A stretch of 64,000 nucleotides of DNA from Planktothrix tepida PCC 9214 (GTDB taxonomy: Bacteria; Cyanobacteriota; Cyanobacteriia; Cyanobacteriales; Microcoleaceae). The stretch lies in the NCBI RefSeq assembly GCF_900009145.1, contig NZ_LN889782.1, positions 1,433,246 through 1,497,245 on the forward strand, given 5' to 3'. Of the stretch, positions 9,700 to 18,539 are shown piece after piece. A program made the translations under genes and the position numbers. Every line of letters begins with the position of its first letter. The stretch's first letter is position 1. Under the pieces are notes generated by a model. That model had not been told where the DNA came from and did no database searches. It worked only from the letters and a program-made list of their open reading frames with translations.

Positions 9700-10602
9700 A
9701 TGACAGAACATTTTAATCTGCCTAAAAATCTAACACAGATGAACAAAAAACTGGCTGTTTCTCTCTTGACTCTTCTGTTTACCGTTAATTTTCCCTTATT
9801 AGGTTGGGCCGAAACCGTGTTAGAAAAAGTAAACCGGACAGGGGTGCTGACCGCAGGGGTGAGGACGGATGCGGTTCCCTTTGGTTATACGGACAAAAAT
9901 AACGCCTTACAAGGGTATTCTGTTGATTTAATTAAATTGATTCAACAGCGTTTAGAAAAACAATTGAATAAACCGATTAAATTAGACTTAAAAACCGTCA
10001 CCTTAAAAAATCGATTTACTCAAATAGAAACAGGTCAATTAGATATTGTCTGTGAAGCCACCAGTATTACACCAGAACGAGAAGAAACCGTTGATTTTTC
10101 CATTCCCTATTTTACCAGTGGAATTCAACTGTTAGTCCGAGAAGCGGATGCAGAACGTTTAGATCCCACAAAAGCCTCAGAAACTCAATTAGAAACTATC
10201 CAAGAAAATAATATCACCGTTGGATTCTTACTGGGAACCACAACAGATGATGAATTCCGTCCGATTTATCCTGAAGCAAAATGGCAAGTTGTTGGTAGTC
10301 GTGCGGATGGAATTCGGCGGTTAAGATCAGAAGAAATTGATTTAATTGCGAGTGATGGAATTCTATTATTAGGTGAATTATGGGAACAAGGGGAAGACTT
10401 TAAAGCGTTTCGTTTAGTACCTGAACAACCTTTAACCTTTGAAAATTACGGCTGTATTTTACCTCAAAATAGTGCTCAATGGGGAACCTTGGTGAACCAA
10501 ACTATTACCTCTCAAGAAAATACTCAACTCTGGAATCAATGGTTTGATCCTAAAACAGGGCGTTTTCCTTACCAACGTTTTCAAAGTAAAGCCAAACCTT
10601 AA
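9700..10602 (+). CDS. Family 3 extracellular solute-binding protein (amino-acid type)
   Basis: Periplasmic binding protein of the SBP_bac_3 family, usually the receptor of an ABC importer for polar amino acids. A signal peptide follows the second Met (residue 14, base 9739), ending near AETVLEK; this second Met may be the real start. The mature part shows the family phrases GVRTDAVPFGY, LQGYSVDL and EATSITPEREETVDFSIPYF. No permease or ATPase gene is adjacent, so it is an orphan receptor here. The ligand cannot be read from the sequence. It is divergent from the AAA-WD40 gene, with about 90 bases between the starts. Confidence 0.88.
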   Translation: MTEHFNLPKNLTQMNKKLAVSLLTLLFTVNFPLLGWAETVLEKVNRTGVLTAGVRTDAVPFGYTDKNNALQGYSVDLIKLIQQRLEKQLNKPIKLDLKTVTLKNRFTQIETGQLDIVCEATSITPEREETVDFSIPYFTSGIQLLVREADAERLDPTKASETQLETIQENNITVGFLLGTTTDDEFRPIYPEAKWQVVGSRADGIRRLRSEEIDLIASDGILLLGELWEQGEDFKAFRLVPEQPLTFENYGCILPQNSAQWGTLVNQTITSQENTQLWNQWFDPKTGRFPYQRFQSKAKP

Positions 10603-10631
10603 AGGGGAAAGTCCTCTCCCTTTACTTTTTA
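10601..10631 (+). terminator. Probable terminator of the solute-binding protein gene
   Basis: AAAGGG(G) at 10601-10607 pairs with the CTCCCTTT ending at 10623, followed by a weak T-rich tail. It begins at the stop codon. Confidence 0.5.
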
Positions 10632-10674
10632 TTCCTCGGATCATTAGTGTCAACTTCAGCCGAAAACCTCTGAT

Positions 10675-10750
10675 TAGATCCCCCTAAATCCCCCTTAAAA
10701 AAGGGAACTTTGAACTCTAATCCTCCCCTTTGAAAGGTAGGGGGGATCTA
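10675..10750. repeat. MITE-like inverted repeat element, 76 bp
   Basis: The ends TAGATCCCCCTA (from 10675) and TAGGGGGGATCTA (to 10750) are inverted copies with one extra base on the right. The inside is made of CCCCTT/AAGGGG stretches that can fold further. It carries no gene. A related fragment (AATCCCCCTACCCCCCTTA) occurs near 36761, so the element is probably dispersed. Confidence 0.7.
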
Positions 10751-10814
10751 GGACTAGAAAACAATCAACGAACTTTCGGTAATAAGCCTATTTTTAGCCT
10801 TAAAAATATAGGTT

Positions 10815-11150
10815 TTAACCATTAGAGGACGGAACATTCGGTTTTATTAACCGTTGAATACTAACGTATATTGCTAATAGCATTACTCCTACCGATAGGA
10901 AACTAAATAAAACCGTTCCCATTGTGAATAAACCTACAACCAGGGTACGAACTGCTGTTGATATTTGAATCACCGTAAAATTCTCGGATTGAATGGGTTT
11001 GTTAGCGAATTTTTCAGCGATAATATGGGTTAATTTATAAAAGACTAAGGCAACTCCCCCATACATTAACCCATTCGTAATACAACGGAATAAATTAATA
11101 GTATCTGTTTGTGAGGTCGTTTGAGGTGTTTTAGAAGTAGGTTCAGTCAT
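10815..11150 (-). CDS. DUF3082-like small membrane protein
   Basis: A 111-residue protein with a Thr/Ser-rich cytoplasmic N-terminus and two hydrophobic helices (about residues 24-48 and 68-98). It matches my memory of DUF3082, a cyanobacterial family often found next to ispE. It starts only 3 bases after the ispE stop, so the two are almost certainly co-transcribed. Function is unknown. Confidence 0.75.
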   Translation of the reverse strand: MTEPTSKTPQTTSQTDTINLFRCITNGLMYGGVALVFYKLTHIIAEKFANKPIQSENFTVIQISTAVRTLVVGLFTMGTVLFSFLSVGVMLLAIYVSIQRLIKPNVPSSNG

Positions 11151-11153
11151 AGT

Positions 11154-12101
11154 TTATGAGTGTGCTAAACGAATACCAGTAGAAATAAATTTTGCTGTCC
11201 AAAACTCTAATTCTGGGTTAGCGATTTGGGTTTTTACAGCTTCTAAAACCCGTAAAGCTTCGGCTTCAGATTCTGTTAAGGCAAACACCGTTGGCCCGGA
11301 ACCGGACATCATGGTTCCCAGAACACCTTGAGCCTCAAAAGCTTCTCGAAGTTGTAAGACTTGGGGATATTCGGGTAAGGCGACTTTCTCTAAATCATTG
11401 TGCAGTAATTTACCAATTTCTGCCCCATCTCGGTGCATAATTGCAGAAACCATCGGCCCAGAATGAACCCGTTGTTGGCGAGTTTGTAAATCCTGGGCTG
11501 CTGAAATGTAGGTATCGTTAAACTGTTGACGATAGGTTTTATAAGCCCAAACTGTCGAAATTCCCAAGTTCCGATATTTAGCTAAAACCACATACAAATG
11601 ATCTAAATTTGTGAGGGGAGAAAGGGCTTCACCTCGTCCCGTTGCTAAAGCAGTTCCGCCTTGAATACAAAAGGGAACATCGGAACCAATTTGAGCCGCT
11701 AATTCTTCTAATTCACTTTGAGTTAAACCTAATTGCCACATTAAATCTAAACCGACTAAAACTGCCGCTGCATCTGTTGAACCTCCGGCTAAACCTGCGG
11801 CTATAGGAATATTTTTTTTGATATTAATTTCCACTCCCCCAAATTGTGCCATAGCATCGGGGAATTGTTGGGCTAATAATGCCGCCGCCCGATAAGCTAA
11901 ATTGGTTTGATCATTGGGAACTTCTGCATGAGCACAGCGCACACTAATGGTATCAATTCCAATCGATTGAATGTCAATTTGATCGGCTAAACTAATACTT
12001 TGGAGTACCATCGCCAATTCATGATATCCATCGGGGCGATCGCCTATAATTTCTAAGTAGAGGTTAATTTTTGCCGGAGCAATTAAAGAATAGGAACGCA
12101 T
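11154..12101 (-). CDS. ispE: 4-diphosphocytidyl-2-C-methyl-D-erythritol kinase IspE
   Basis: GHMP kinase of the MEP isoprenoid pathway. It phosphorylates CDP-methylerythritol at the 2-hydroxyl, leading to carotenoids, the chlorophyll phytyl tail and quinones. The N-terminal APAKINLYLEI carries the conserved Lys11; the ATP-binding loop PIAAGLAGGSTDAA is at residues 99-112; the catalytic Asp141 lies in IGSDVPFCIQGG; and the C-terminal GSGPTVFAL closes the fold. Length (315) is normal. It is followed after 3 bases by the DUF3082 gene. Confidence 0.96.
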   Translation of the reverse strand: MRSYSLIAPAKINLYLEIIGDRPDGYHELAMVLQSISLADQIDIQSIGIDTISVRCAHAEVPNDQTNLAYRAAALLAQQFPDAMAQFGGVEINIKKNIPIAAGLAGGSTDAAAVLVGLDLMWQLGLTQSELEELAAQIGSDVPFCIQGGTALATGRGEALSPLTNLDHLYVVLAKYRNLGISTVWAYKTYRQQFNDTYISAAQDLQTRQQRVHSGPMVSAIMHRDGAEIGKLLHNDLEKVALPEYPQVLQLREAFEAQGVLGTMMSGSGPTVFALTESEAEALRVLEAVKTQIANPELEFWTAKFISTGIRLAHS

Positions 12102-12158
12102 TTGTATTCAGAAGTCAGGAGACAGGAGACAGGCAACAGGAAACAAGAAATACACAGA

Positions 12159-12998
12159 CTATATATCTGTTACTAATTCCGTTGTTTCCAGAAGATTAGC
12201 CAAATTTACCCATTGTTCAACGCTGAGGTCTTCGGCGCGAACTTGGGGGTTAATCTCTAATTGTTCCAGTAATTGGGTTAATTGATCTCGACTGACCACA
12301 CTTTGTAAATTATTTCTTAACATTTTGCGTTTGCTGGAGAAGCCTAATTTTAGTAAGGTTTCCAGATAGGACGGGTTAGAGGCGGGATGTTCGATGGGAC
12401 GGGGACGCAAACGAATCACCGCAGAATCCACTTTTGGCGGGGGATAAAAGGCTTTTGCGGGGACATCACAGATATAATCGCAGTCGGCGAGATATTGGAC
12501 TCGCACAGACAACGCTCCAAAGGTTTTAGACCCTGCATGGGCGGTGATGCGTTGGGCGACTTCTTTTTGAACTAACAGGACAATTAATTCATAGGGGTTG
12601 GGGTTTGGTTCCGCAATGGTTCCTAATAATTGTTCAACAATTGGCCCGGTAATATTATAGGGAATATTAGCAACAACTTTATTAAGATTTTGGAAATTGG
12701 GAAAATCCTGTAATTGCCCCTTAATATCTAGGGTTAAAATATCTCCTTGTAGCAATAAAAAATTATCCAGATCTCCAAATCTTTTAACCAGATTTTTGCA
12801 TAAATCCGTATCAATTTCGACCGCGACGACAGATTGAGCCACCGATAGCAATTGAGTGGTTAGAATTCCGGTTCCAGGGCCGATTTCTAATAACCGATCT
12901 GAAGGAGATAATAATGCAGATTTAACAATTTTACTTAACGCTTTTTCGCTGCGTAACCAATGTTGAGCAAATTGTTTTCGAGGTTGGGGCGATCGCAT
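12159..12998 (-). CDS. rsmA: 16S rRNA dimethyladenosine transferase RsmA (KsgA)
   Basis: SAM-dependent dimethylation of two adjacent adenines near the 3' end of 16S rRNA during 30S maturation. The SAM loop LEIGPGTGIL and the catalytic NIPYN motif are both present and well spaced. I chose the inner ATG (12998) because family members begin close to a PRKQFAQHWL phrase. The longer frame starts at 13025 and would overlap the upstream gene by 20 bases. Neither start has a strong ribosome binding site. It is probably co-transcribed with the NTF2-like gene upstream, and perhaps with ispE 57 bases downstream. Confidence 0.95.
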   Translation of the reverse strand: MRSPQPRKQFAQHWLRSEKALSKIVKSALLSPSDRLLEIGPGTGILTTQLLSVAQSVVAVEIDTDLCKNLVKRFGDLDNFLLLQGDILTLDIKGQLQDFPNFQNLNKVVANIPYNITGPIVEQLLGTIAEPNPNPYELIVLLVQKEVAQRITAHAGSKTFGALSVRVQYLADCDYICDVPAKAFYPPPKVDSAVIRLRPRPIEHPASNPSYLETLLKLGFSSKRKMLRNNLQSVVSRDQLTQLLEQLEINPQVRAEDLSVEQWVNLANLLETTELVTDI

Positions 12999-13005
12999 AG
13001 ATGAA

Positions 13006-13389
13006 TTAAATAATGGGACTACCATGATGATGAATTAAATACCATTTATTCGCCATCCGAGTATAAATATTCGTTGCCATTGATGTTGCTTGCAGGCGAC
13101 GGCGACCGACAATTTGCATCACATTTTCTGTTAAAATAACATAAGCAATATCTCCATTAATTTCCGTTGAGATAACCTCAGTTTCAATTTCCAAATATTG
13201 AGTGGCTTTAAAAATTTGCTCCCAGGAAGCTCGAATTGCTTCCCATCCTTTCACCGCTTTCCGTCCAGGGTGAATGCAAACCGAAGCAGTTCCCTTTGAC
13301 CAAATGGTACTCATTGCTTCTAAATCCTGTTTTTCAAAAGCTCGATAAAACGCTTTATTGATCGTTAATACAAGTTGTTCATCCGTCAT
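13006..13389 (-). CDS. NTF2-like / SnoaL-type fold protein
   Basis: A 127-residue single-domain protein whose pattern (N-terminal helix with YRAFEKQDLEAM, then WEAIRASW, and a C-terminal sheet ending WYLIHHHGSP) fits the DUF4440/SnoaL_3 group of the NTF2-like superfamily. These small cone-shaped proteins bind or turn over small molecules in very varied ways, so no substrate can be assigned. The position immediately upstream of rsmA suggests one transcript. Confidence 0.8.
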   Translation of the reverse strand: MTDEQLVLTINKAFYRAFEKQDLEAMSTIWSKGTASVCIHPGRKAVKGWEAIRASWEQIFKATQYLEIETEVISTEINGDIAYVILTENVMQIVGRRRLQATSMATNIYTRMANKWYLIHHHGSPII

Positions 13390-13575
13390 AACGCTGAAGT
13401 AGGGTGAGGGGGTGAGGGAAGCCAGAATAAGCGGATCTCTTCACAAGTGGCCCGAATTATGTCAGTATCATTTCCAGCATCAGGTGTTAGGGATCGGTTA
13501 ACGGTTAACCGTTGGCTATCAACCGTCAACATCAGAATGTGACAGACTCGCTCAACTTCTCACCCAAAATAGGCC

Positions 13576-14685
13576 GTGTCAAATCGAACTCAATTGTTAG
13601 TTAGTCGTGTTTTAGTGGCTGTGATTGCCATGACCACACCACAAATTGCTCAAGCTACGGAAATTGTAGCTCAAGCCAACCCCCAAGCCAACAAACAGCT
13701 TAATGATTTGTTAGAACAGGGCCGAAAGTTGGTGGATGCTGGAGATCTGGAAAATGCCATTACCATCTATACCCAAGCGGTTTCTTTAGATCCTAGAAAC
13801 GCTAAAATTTATTCCGGGATTGCCTATTTAGAAGCGTTACGCGGTAACTTCCAAGTTGCGGCTCAATATTATCAAAATGCCTTAATCCTAGAACCGAATA
13901 ATGCAGATTTTCAGTATGGTTTAGGGTTTAGTTTAGCCAATTTACAACAATATGATGCGGCGGCGGATGCCTATCGTCGAGCGACAATGCTCAAACGCGA
14001 TAATATTCAAGCCCATCAAGGATTAGCAGCAACGTTATTCCGTAAAGGAGACTATAAGGGGGCGATTCAAGCTTATCAAACGATTATTACTCTTGATCCT
14101 CGCAATTGGCAAGCCTATTCTTCAATGGGAATGGCATTTCTGAAGCAAGAAAACGTGATGAAAGCCTTAGAAGTGCTGCAACAAGCGGCGATGATAGCAC
14201 CCAATGAAGCGAGTATTCAAATTAAATTAGGGGCGGCTTTACTTAAATATGGCGATCGCAATGGGGGTGTTGCCGCCTTTGAACGTGCCGCCCAACTCGC
14301 TCCCCGTGATGGCGATGTGCAATTCCAAATTGGTGAAATTTTTAAAGCTGAGGAAAACTGGGAAGCCGCCAGCCAAGCTTATCAACGGGCTTTAGCGTTA
14401 AAACCAACTTTGATGGAAGCGAATGCAGCCCTTGGAGAATTGCAACTCGCACAACAAGATTATGTCGGGGCAATTATTAGTTATCGTCGGGTGATTGAAA
14501 ATAATCCCAATGATGCCTCTGCCCATTTTAATATGGGATTGGCACTGAAAGGACGAGGCAGTCGGGAGCAACAAGCGATCGCTTCTTTTCAAAAAGCCTT
14601 AGAACTTTATCAGCAACAAGGCAATCCCGAAGGCGTCAAGAAAACCCAAGCTGCTTTACAGCAATTACAACCGAAGAAAAAGTAA
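13576..14685 (+). CDS. Secreted TPR-repeat protein
   Basis: Starts at GTG 13576. A signal peptide of about 27 residues ends after QIAQA. The rest is a continuous array of about eight tetratricopeptide repeats (repeated A..Y..A..L.P pattern between residues 40 and 350) ending in a basic tail. TPR arrays make protein-binding scaffolds, so a periplasmic assembly or scaffold role is likely, with partners unknown. A HIP1-flanked hairpin lies just downstream. Confidence 0.85.
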   Translation: MSNRTQLLVSRVLVAVIAMTTPQIAQATEIVAQANPQANKQLNDLLEQGRKLVDAGDLENAITIYTQAVSLDPRNAKIYSGIAYLEALRGNFQVAAQYYQNALILEPNNADFQYGLGFSLANLQQYDAAADAYRRATMLKRDNIQAHQGLAATLFRKGDYKGAIQAYQTIITLDPRNWQAYSSMGMAFLKQENVMKALEVLQQAAMIAPNEASIQIKLGAALLKYGDRNGGVAAFERAAQLAPRDGDVQFQIGEIFKAEENWEAASQAYQRALALKPTLMEANAALGELQLAQQDYVGAIISYRRVIENNPNDASAHFNMGLALKGRGSREQQAIASFQKALELYQQQGNPEGVKKTQAALQQLQPKKK

Positions 14686-14698
14686 ATTGATGTCATTA

Positions 14699-14760
14699 GC
14701 GATCGCATTTCCCTGAAAAACTAAGTTTTTGATAAGCTGTTTTTAGGAAGGTGCGATCGC
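14699..14760. repeat. Imperfect hairpin with HIP1 octamers at both ends
   Basis: GCGATCGCA at 14699 and TGCGATCGC ending at 14760 frame a stem of about 21 positions with mostly T-G type mismatches, and a loop near 14721-14737. It lies 14 bases after the TPR gene stop and could end its transcript or stabilise its 3' end. Confidence 0.6.
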
Positions 14761-14925
14761 ACAAAGTCATATCAAAAACCTGTGTCATCATCTGTAGCAA
14801 ACATTTAAAGATGGAATAAGTACCCAAACATAATTATTGACACATTTCTAATTCTCTATTCCCTGCGAAGCACTGAGCTTGTCGAAGTGTTCCCTGTTCC
14901 CTCTTGAAAATAGGAGTATTCACCG

Positions 14926-15255
14926 ATGCAACTGGAAGATTATTTTGACTTTCAACGACCTGATGATATTCGAGTCAAAGGAACGCGAATCGGAATTGAA
15001 ACCATCCTATATGATTTCATTCATCGTGCTCGTACTCCCGAACAAATTGCTCAAACTTATCCATCTCTTAACTTAGAACAAGTTTATGCGACTATCCTTT
15101 ATTATCTACACAATAAAGAAGCCGTTAGTAACTACATTGCAGATTGGTTGGAGTGGAGCCACCAGCAACTAAAAGCACAACAACTTAATCCATCCCCTTC
15201 TGCTATTCGCTTGAGAAAACTAAGAGCCGAAAGAGAGGCTATCGAGAAAGGATAA
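14926..15255 (+). CDS. DUF433 antitoxin-like protein
   Basis: A 109-residue protein with the DUF433 winged-helix pattern (IRVKGTRIGIETILYDF, then EQIAQTYPSLNLEQVYATILYYL), which is the antitoxin half of many VapB45-like pairs. The basic C-terminal tail probably wraps the toxin. The last base of its TAA stop is the first base of the next gene's ATG (TAATG), indicating translational coupling. A ribosome binding site (AGGAG) precedes ATG 14926. Confidence 0.85.
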   Translation: MQLEDYFDFQRPDDIRVKGTRIGIETILYDFIHRARTPEQIAQTYPSLNLEQVYATILYYLHNKEAVSNYIADWLEWSHQQLKAQQLNPSPSAIRLRKLRAEREAIEKG

Positions 15256-15635
15256 TGCCTTTAAAATATTTGCTGGATGAAAATGTAGATCCGATCTACA
15301 AAATAGGATTAAGTAAAATTGAGTCAGATTTAATCGTTTGGGCTGTGGGTGAACCTTACTCTCCCCCTAGAGGTACTTTAGATCCAGAAATTTTACTTTG
15401 GTGCGAGGAGTATAATTTTATATTGGTGACGAATAACCGTAAATCTATGCCTGTCCACTTGCTCGATCACATCAACGAAGGTCGTCATATACCAGGCATT
15501 TTTATTCTCAATGTTAAGTTAACTGTGGGGCAAAATATTAATGAGTTGATTTTCTTAGCACAGGTATCTTTTGAAGGTGAATATCAAGACCAAATTATTC
15601 ATTTGCCCCATAGTTATGTTTTAGGAGTGCAATAA
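15255..15635 (+). CDS. DUF5615 PIN-like toxin
   Basis: A 126-residue PIN-like protein. It has the N-terminal LLDENVDP acidic motif, an internal LDPEILLWCEEYNFILVTNNRKSM block and a late LNVKLT strand, as in DUF5615 ribonuclease toxins paired with DUF433. It is predicted to cleave RNA when freed from its partner; activity is inferred from the family. It overlaps the antitoxin gene by one base. Confidence 0.85.
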   Translation: MPLKYLLDENVDPIYKIGLSKIESDLIVWAVGEPYSPPRGTLDPEILLWCEEYNFILVTNNRKSMPVHLLDHINEGRHIPGIFILNVKLTVGQNINELIFLAQVSFEGEYQDQIIHLPHSYVLGVQ

Positions 15636-16042
15636 TCGCCCCTAACAAATTATCCTGACTAGGGGAAACCTGTGCAAGGGTACTTCCAAGGTTTCATCAA
15701 TTATCCAGAGTTAGTCTATTAAATGCTGTTAATACCAGGTCATGATTTACCTATAGGGGAATTTCAGCCGGATTTTTGACCTCAGTTTAAGGAATAAAAT
15801 TAAAAGGGGAGGTTGAGAAACCCAGTTTTTTGATTGTTGTGAAATTTTTGGAACTGTTTCAGATTTGCTTAGTCCTATTTTTTAGGGTACATTATAACAA
15901 TTGCCAAAACTTAGGATATAGACACTTGACGGGTACGAGTGGGGGGAACCTTGCCCCTACGACTGTTAACTGTCTGTTCTCCACACCTTTCTTTTTCTCC
16001 TGTTTCCTACTATCAATATTATTTCTGAGTGAGGAGTCCAAT
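15636..16042. other. Gene-free stretch upstream of the YkuD gene
   Basis: About 400 bases without a supported gene. A reading frame from 15830 continues into the YkuD gene, but its translation is Cys/Phe-rich and unlike a protein domain. A copy of the dispersed TGCCCCTAC repeat lies near 15950, and a GAGAAACCCAG-type repeat near 15813. The promoter of the YkuD gene should be here but was not identified. Confidence 0.6.
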
Positions 16043-16660
16043 ATGACCGCCAGAGTCAACACTCAATTTTTATCTCAATCTTTTATCGCTACTGGTATTA
16101 GCCTAGCCACTTTATTCTTATTAGGACAACCTATAAAAGCGCAAACTTCGGTTTCACCGGAAACGGTCAGTTCTTCATCTTCTACGGTTGTTCCTATCCT
16201 TCCCGCTCAAAACCTCAACCCGGATGTTCCCCCCTTAGATGACCCCGGTTTATTTTTACCATCCTTAGAGCAGCCAAGACGTCTGGTTCTACGGTTGGGT
16301 CAACGTCGGGTTTATCTCTATCAAGGAGAACAAGTTGTTGTTAGTTATCCCGTTGCTGTGGGTAAAGAAGGATGGGAAACGCCGACGGGGAATTTTAAAG
16401 TGATGCAAAAAATTGAAAATCCCGTTTGGCAAGACCCCTGGACGGGAGAAGTTCGTTCTCCAGGCCCTAATAGTGCGTTAGGATTACGTTGGATTGGGTT
16501 CTGGACAGATGGAAAAGATGTGATTGGGTTTCATGGAACCCCTACAATCAATTCAATTGGACAAGCCGCCTCCCATGGCTGTGTCAGGATGCGGAATGAG
16601 GATGTTGTAGCTTTATTTGAACAGGTGGAAGTCGGAACTCCGGTTATTGTTGAACCTTAA
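16043..16660 (+). CDS. L,D-transpeptidase, YkuD family, secreted
   Basis: Cross-links peptidoglycan stems or attaches proteins to them in the periplasm. The start is ATG 16043, preceded by GAGGAG; the frame is open further upstream but not convincing as protein. A signal peptide ends near QPIKAQ. The YkuD domain fills the C-terminal 125 residues with the catalytic motif HGTP...ASHGCVRM (His, Ser, Cys and Arg all present). A linker rich in Ser and Pro separates it from the signal peptide. It stands alone and ends in a good terminator. Confidence 0.93.
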   Translation: MTARVNTQFLSQSFIATGISLATLFLLGQPIKAQTSVSPETVSSSSSTVVPILPAQNLNPDVPPLDDPGLFLPSLEQPRRLVLRLGQRRVYLYQGEQVVVSYPVAVGKEGWETPTGNFKVMQKIENPVWQDPWTGEVRSPGPNSALGLRWIGFWTDGKDVIGFHGTPTINSIGQAASHGCVRMRNEDVVALFEQVEVGTPVIVEP

Positions 16661-16686
16661 ATATTTGATGTTCTATAGAGATTTTC

Positions 16687-16726
16687 AGGAATCACATCGA
16701 GTTCAAACTCATCTGATTCCTTTTTT
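16687..16726 (+). terminator. Rho-independent terminator of the YkuD gene
   Basis: AGGAATCA (16687-16694) pairs perfectly with TGATTCCT (16714-16721). The inner GAGT/ACTC can also pair, and T runs follow. Confidence 0.8.
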
Positions 16727-16812
16727 GATTGTCTCAAAAGACATCAAAGATCTGATAAGCTAAGGCGTATTAAGGTTATTTGAAAATTAATGCTCACCCA
16801 AGGGGAGGAATG

Positions 16813-17358
16813 ATGGCGCGGAAACGTCTTTCCGATATGGTACGGCAGGAAACTGAAAAAAGTGCAACGGCTGAAGTGGAAGTTGTCGTCGATGAAAGTG
16901 GGGTTGGAGTTCAATCGACTGCCTCACCTACAGAATTTGAGGCTCAACCCGACTTATTAGAGAAAATTGTTGAGTTGAAAACACATTTAGAAACGGCTCA
17001 AAAACAAGAACATTCCCTTCAAGAAAAAGTTTTAAAATTACAAGCTGAATTAGATGATAAAAATCAATTTATTGACCGCATGAAAACCGAAATTCAAGAG
17101 GCAGATTTAAAAGGAAAATTACAAAAAGCGCAAGAGGCTGCGTTACAATTATCCGAGGCAAATTCTAAATTAATTGATGAATTGAAAAACCTAAAGGAAG
17201 AAAATGAATCGTTGAAAAATGCCTTACAACTTAAAGCGCAACCACCACAATCTAAAGCCATTGTCAAACCCAAGGCTACATTAATCCCTCGTCCCTATTC
17301 TTCCCCCTCTCAACCTGTTTCTAATGATGATTTTTCCAGTAGCACTTGGTTGCTGTAG
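16813..17358 (+). CDS. Coiled-coil protein of unknown function
   Basis: The N-terminus MARKRLSDMVRQE is basic and helical. It is followed by an acidic linker, then a long heptad-patterned coiled coil (about residues 45-135, rich in Leu, Lys, Glu and Gln) and a Pro/Ser-rich tail. The start at the second ATG (16813) is chosen because GGGGAGG at 16802-16808 is too close to the first ATG (16810). No enzymatic domain is visible. The short basic head before a coiled coil would suit a DNA- or membrane-tethered structural role, but that is a guess. Confidence 0.7.
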   Translation: MARKRLSDMVRQETEKSATAEVEVVVDESGVGVQSTASPTEFEAQPDLLEKIVELKTHLETAQKQEHSLQEKVLKLQAELDDKNQFIDRMKTEIQEADLKGKLQKAQEAALQLSEANSKLIDELKNLKEENESLKNALQLKAQPPQSKAIVKPKATLIPRPYSSPSQPVSNDDFSSSTWLL

Positions 17359-17377
17359 AGACTAATATAAAAGAAAA

Positions 17378-17400
17378 GGGCGAGAAAACCTCGCCCCTAC
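17378..17400. repeat. Dispersed palindromic repeat (GGGCGAG...CTCGCCCCTAC)
   Basis: An inverted repeat with a short AT-rich centre. Related copies are seen at 21941-21968, 21981-22005 and 38531-38559. It lies between convergent genes and may act as a bidirectional hairpin. Confidence 0.7.
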
Positions 17401-17420
17401 ATGGATTAATCGGTTAATCT

Positions 17421-18539
17421 CTAAGCGGGATTAGCTTGCAAACGCTGCTCTAATAAGCGACGAATCGATGCTTTTTCAATAAATCCCACTAACACCCCAT
17501 TGCGAACAACGGGTAATTCATTTAATTGTTGTTGTTCTAAGACAGTTACCACGTCTAATAGTGGTTGTTGAGCATCAACAGTTGTTGAAAATTCCACAGG
17601 TTGCATCACTTCTTGAACTTGAATTAACGGCCATTGAGAGGTCGGAATTGTTTTCAGGTCATCCCCACTAATTTGACCGACTAATTCCCCGGCTTCATTG
17701 GTAACTAAAAATTGACGAGTTGCGGTTTTTCCAATAATATAATCGTTGACAAAGGTTCGTAAAGAAAGGGTTTGAGGAACAATCGGATTTTCATCAACTA
17801 GGGCATCCTCTGCGGTAAATTGAGATAATTGATTGCGGAGGGTGGCATCTTTGGCTAAAATTCCGGCATTACTTAACAGGAACCAACCGATTAAAATTGT
17901 CCAGAAATTAATCGAACCTCCGGCAAATAGAGGTAAAAATCCTAATAAAATTGCTAACCAACCAAATCCTTGACCGACGCGACTGGCAAATACAATGCCT
18001 TTAAATTGATTACCTGTAATTTTCCAGATGAGTGCTTTGAGAATATTGCCACCATCGAGGGGTAAACCGGGAATTAAATTAAAGACCGCTAAAGCTAAAT
18101 TGACATAAGCTAAGAGATTAATTAAGGCTGTTAATGGGGCTGCGATGGTTAAAGAAGAACCCATCAAAGTTAACCCAACAAACAGGAATAAACTCACTAA
18201 TGGCCCAGCAATGGCAATCCAAAAAGCCCCAGCAGGTGTTTTTGCTTCTTGGTCTAAACTGGCTAATCCACCAAACAAAAATAAGCTAATTGATTTAACG
18301 TTAATTCCTTGTTTGATGGCGACAAAACTATGACCTAATTCATGGGCTAAAACAGAAGCAAATAACAGTAACGCAGCAATTAATCCTAATAGGAATGGCA
18401 GTCCTAAACCCAATTGGGGAAATTGGGCTGCTAAACTTCCGCCATAACTTAAGGTCATTAATGCCAGAACAATAAACCAGGAAACATTAATATAAAAAGG
18501 GATTCCGAATAAATTACCGACGCGAATAGAGCCATTCAT
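17421..18539 (-). CDS. Site-2-type metalloprotease with two CBS domains
   Basis: Intramembrane zinc protease of the M50 family. HELGHS at residues 66-71 and the second zinc ligand in LPLDGGN (Asp162) are both present, within about six hydrophobic segments. Two CBS domains (about residues 245-365) form the soluble C-terminus and may bind adenine nucleotides to control activity. Family members cut membrane-bound regulators such as anti-sigma factors; no such target gene is adjacent. Length (372) is normal for this CBS-carrying subgroup. Confidence 0.92.
   Translation of the reverse strand: MNGSIRVGNLFGIPFYINVSWFIVLALMTLSYGGSLAAQFPQLGLGLPFLLGLIAALLLFASVLAHELGHSFVAIKQGINVKSISLFLFGGLASLDQEAKTPAGAFWIAIAGPLVSLFLFVGLTLMGSSLTIAAPLTALINLLAYVNLALAVFNLIPGLPLDGGNILKALIWKITGNQFKGIVFASRVGQGFGWLAILLGFLPLFAGGSINFWTILIGWFLLSNAGILAKDATLRNQLSQFTAEDALVDENPIVPQTLSLRTFVNDYIIGKTATRQFLVTNEAGELVGQISGDDLKTIPTSQWPLIQVQEVMQPVEFSTTVDAQQPLLDVVTVLEQQQLNELPVVRNGVLVGFIEKASIRRLLEQRLQANPA

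Noticed and set aside
15830-16042. In-frame extension upstream of the YkuD gene
   Set aside because: The translation is Cys/Phe-rich and unlike any domain, and a good GAGGAG site precedes ATG 16043.
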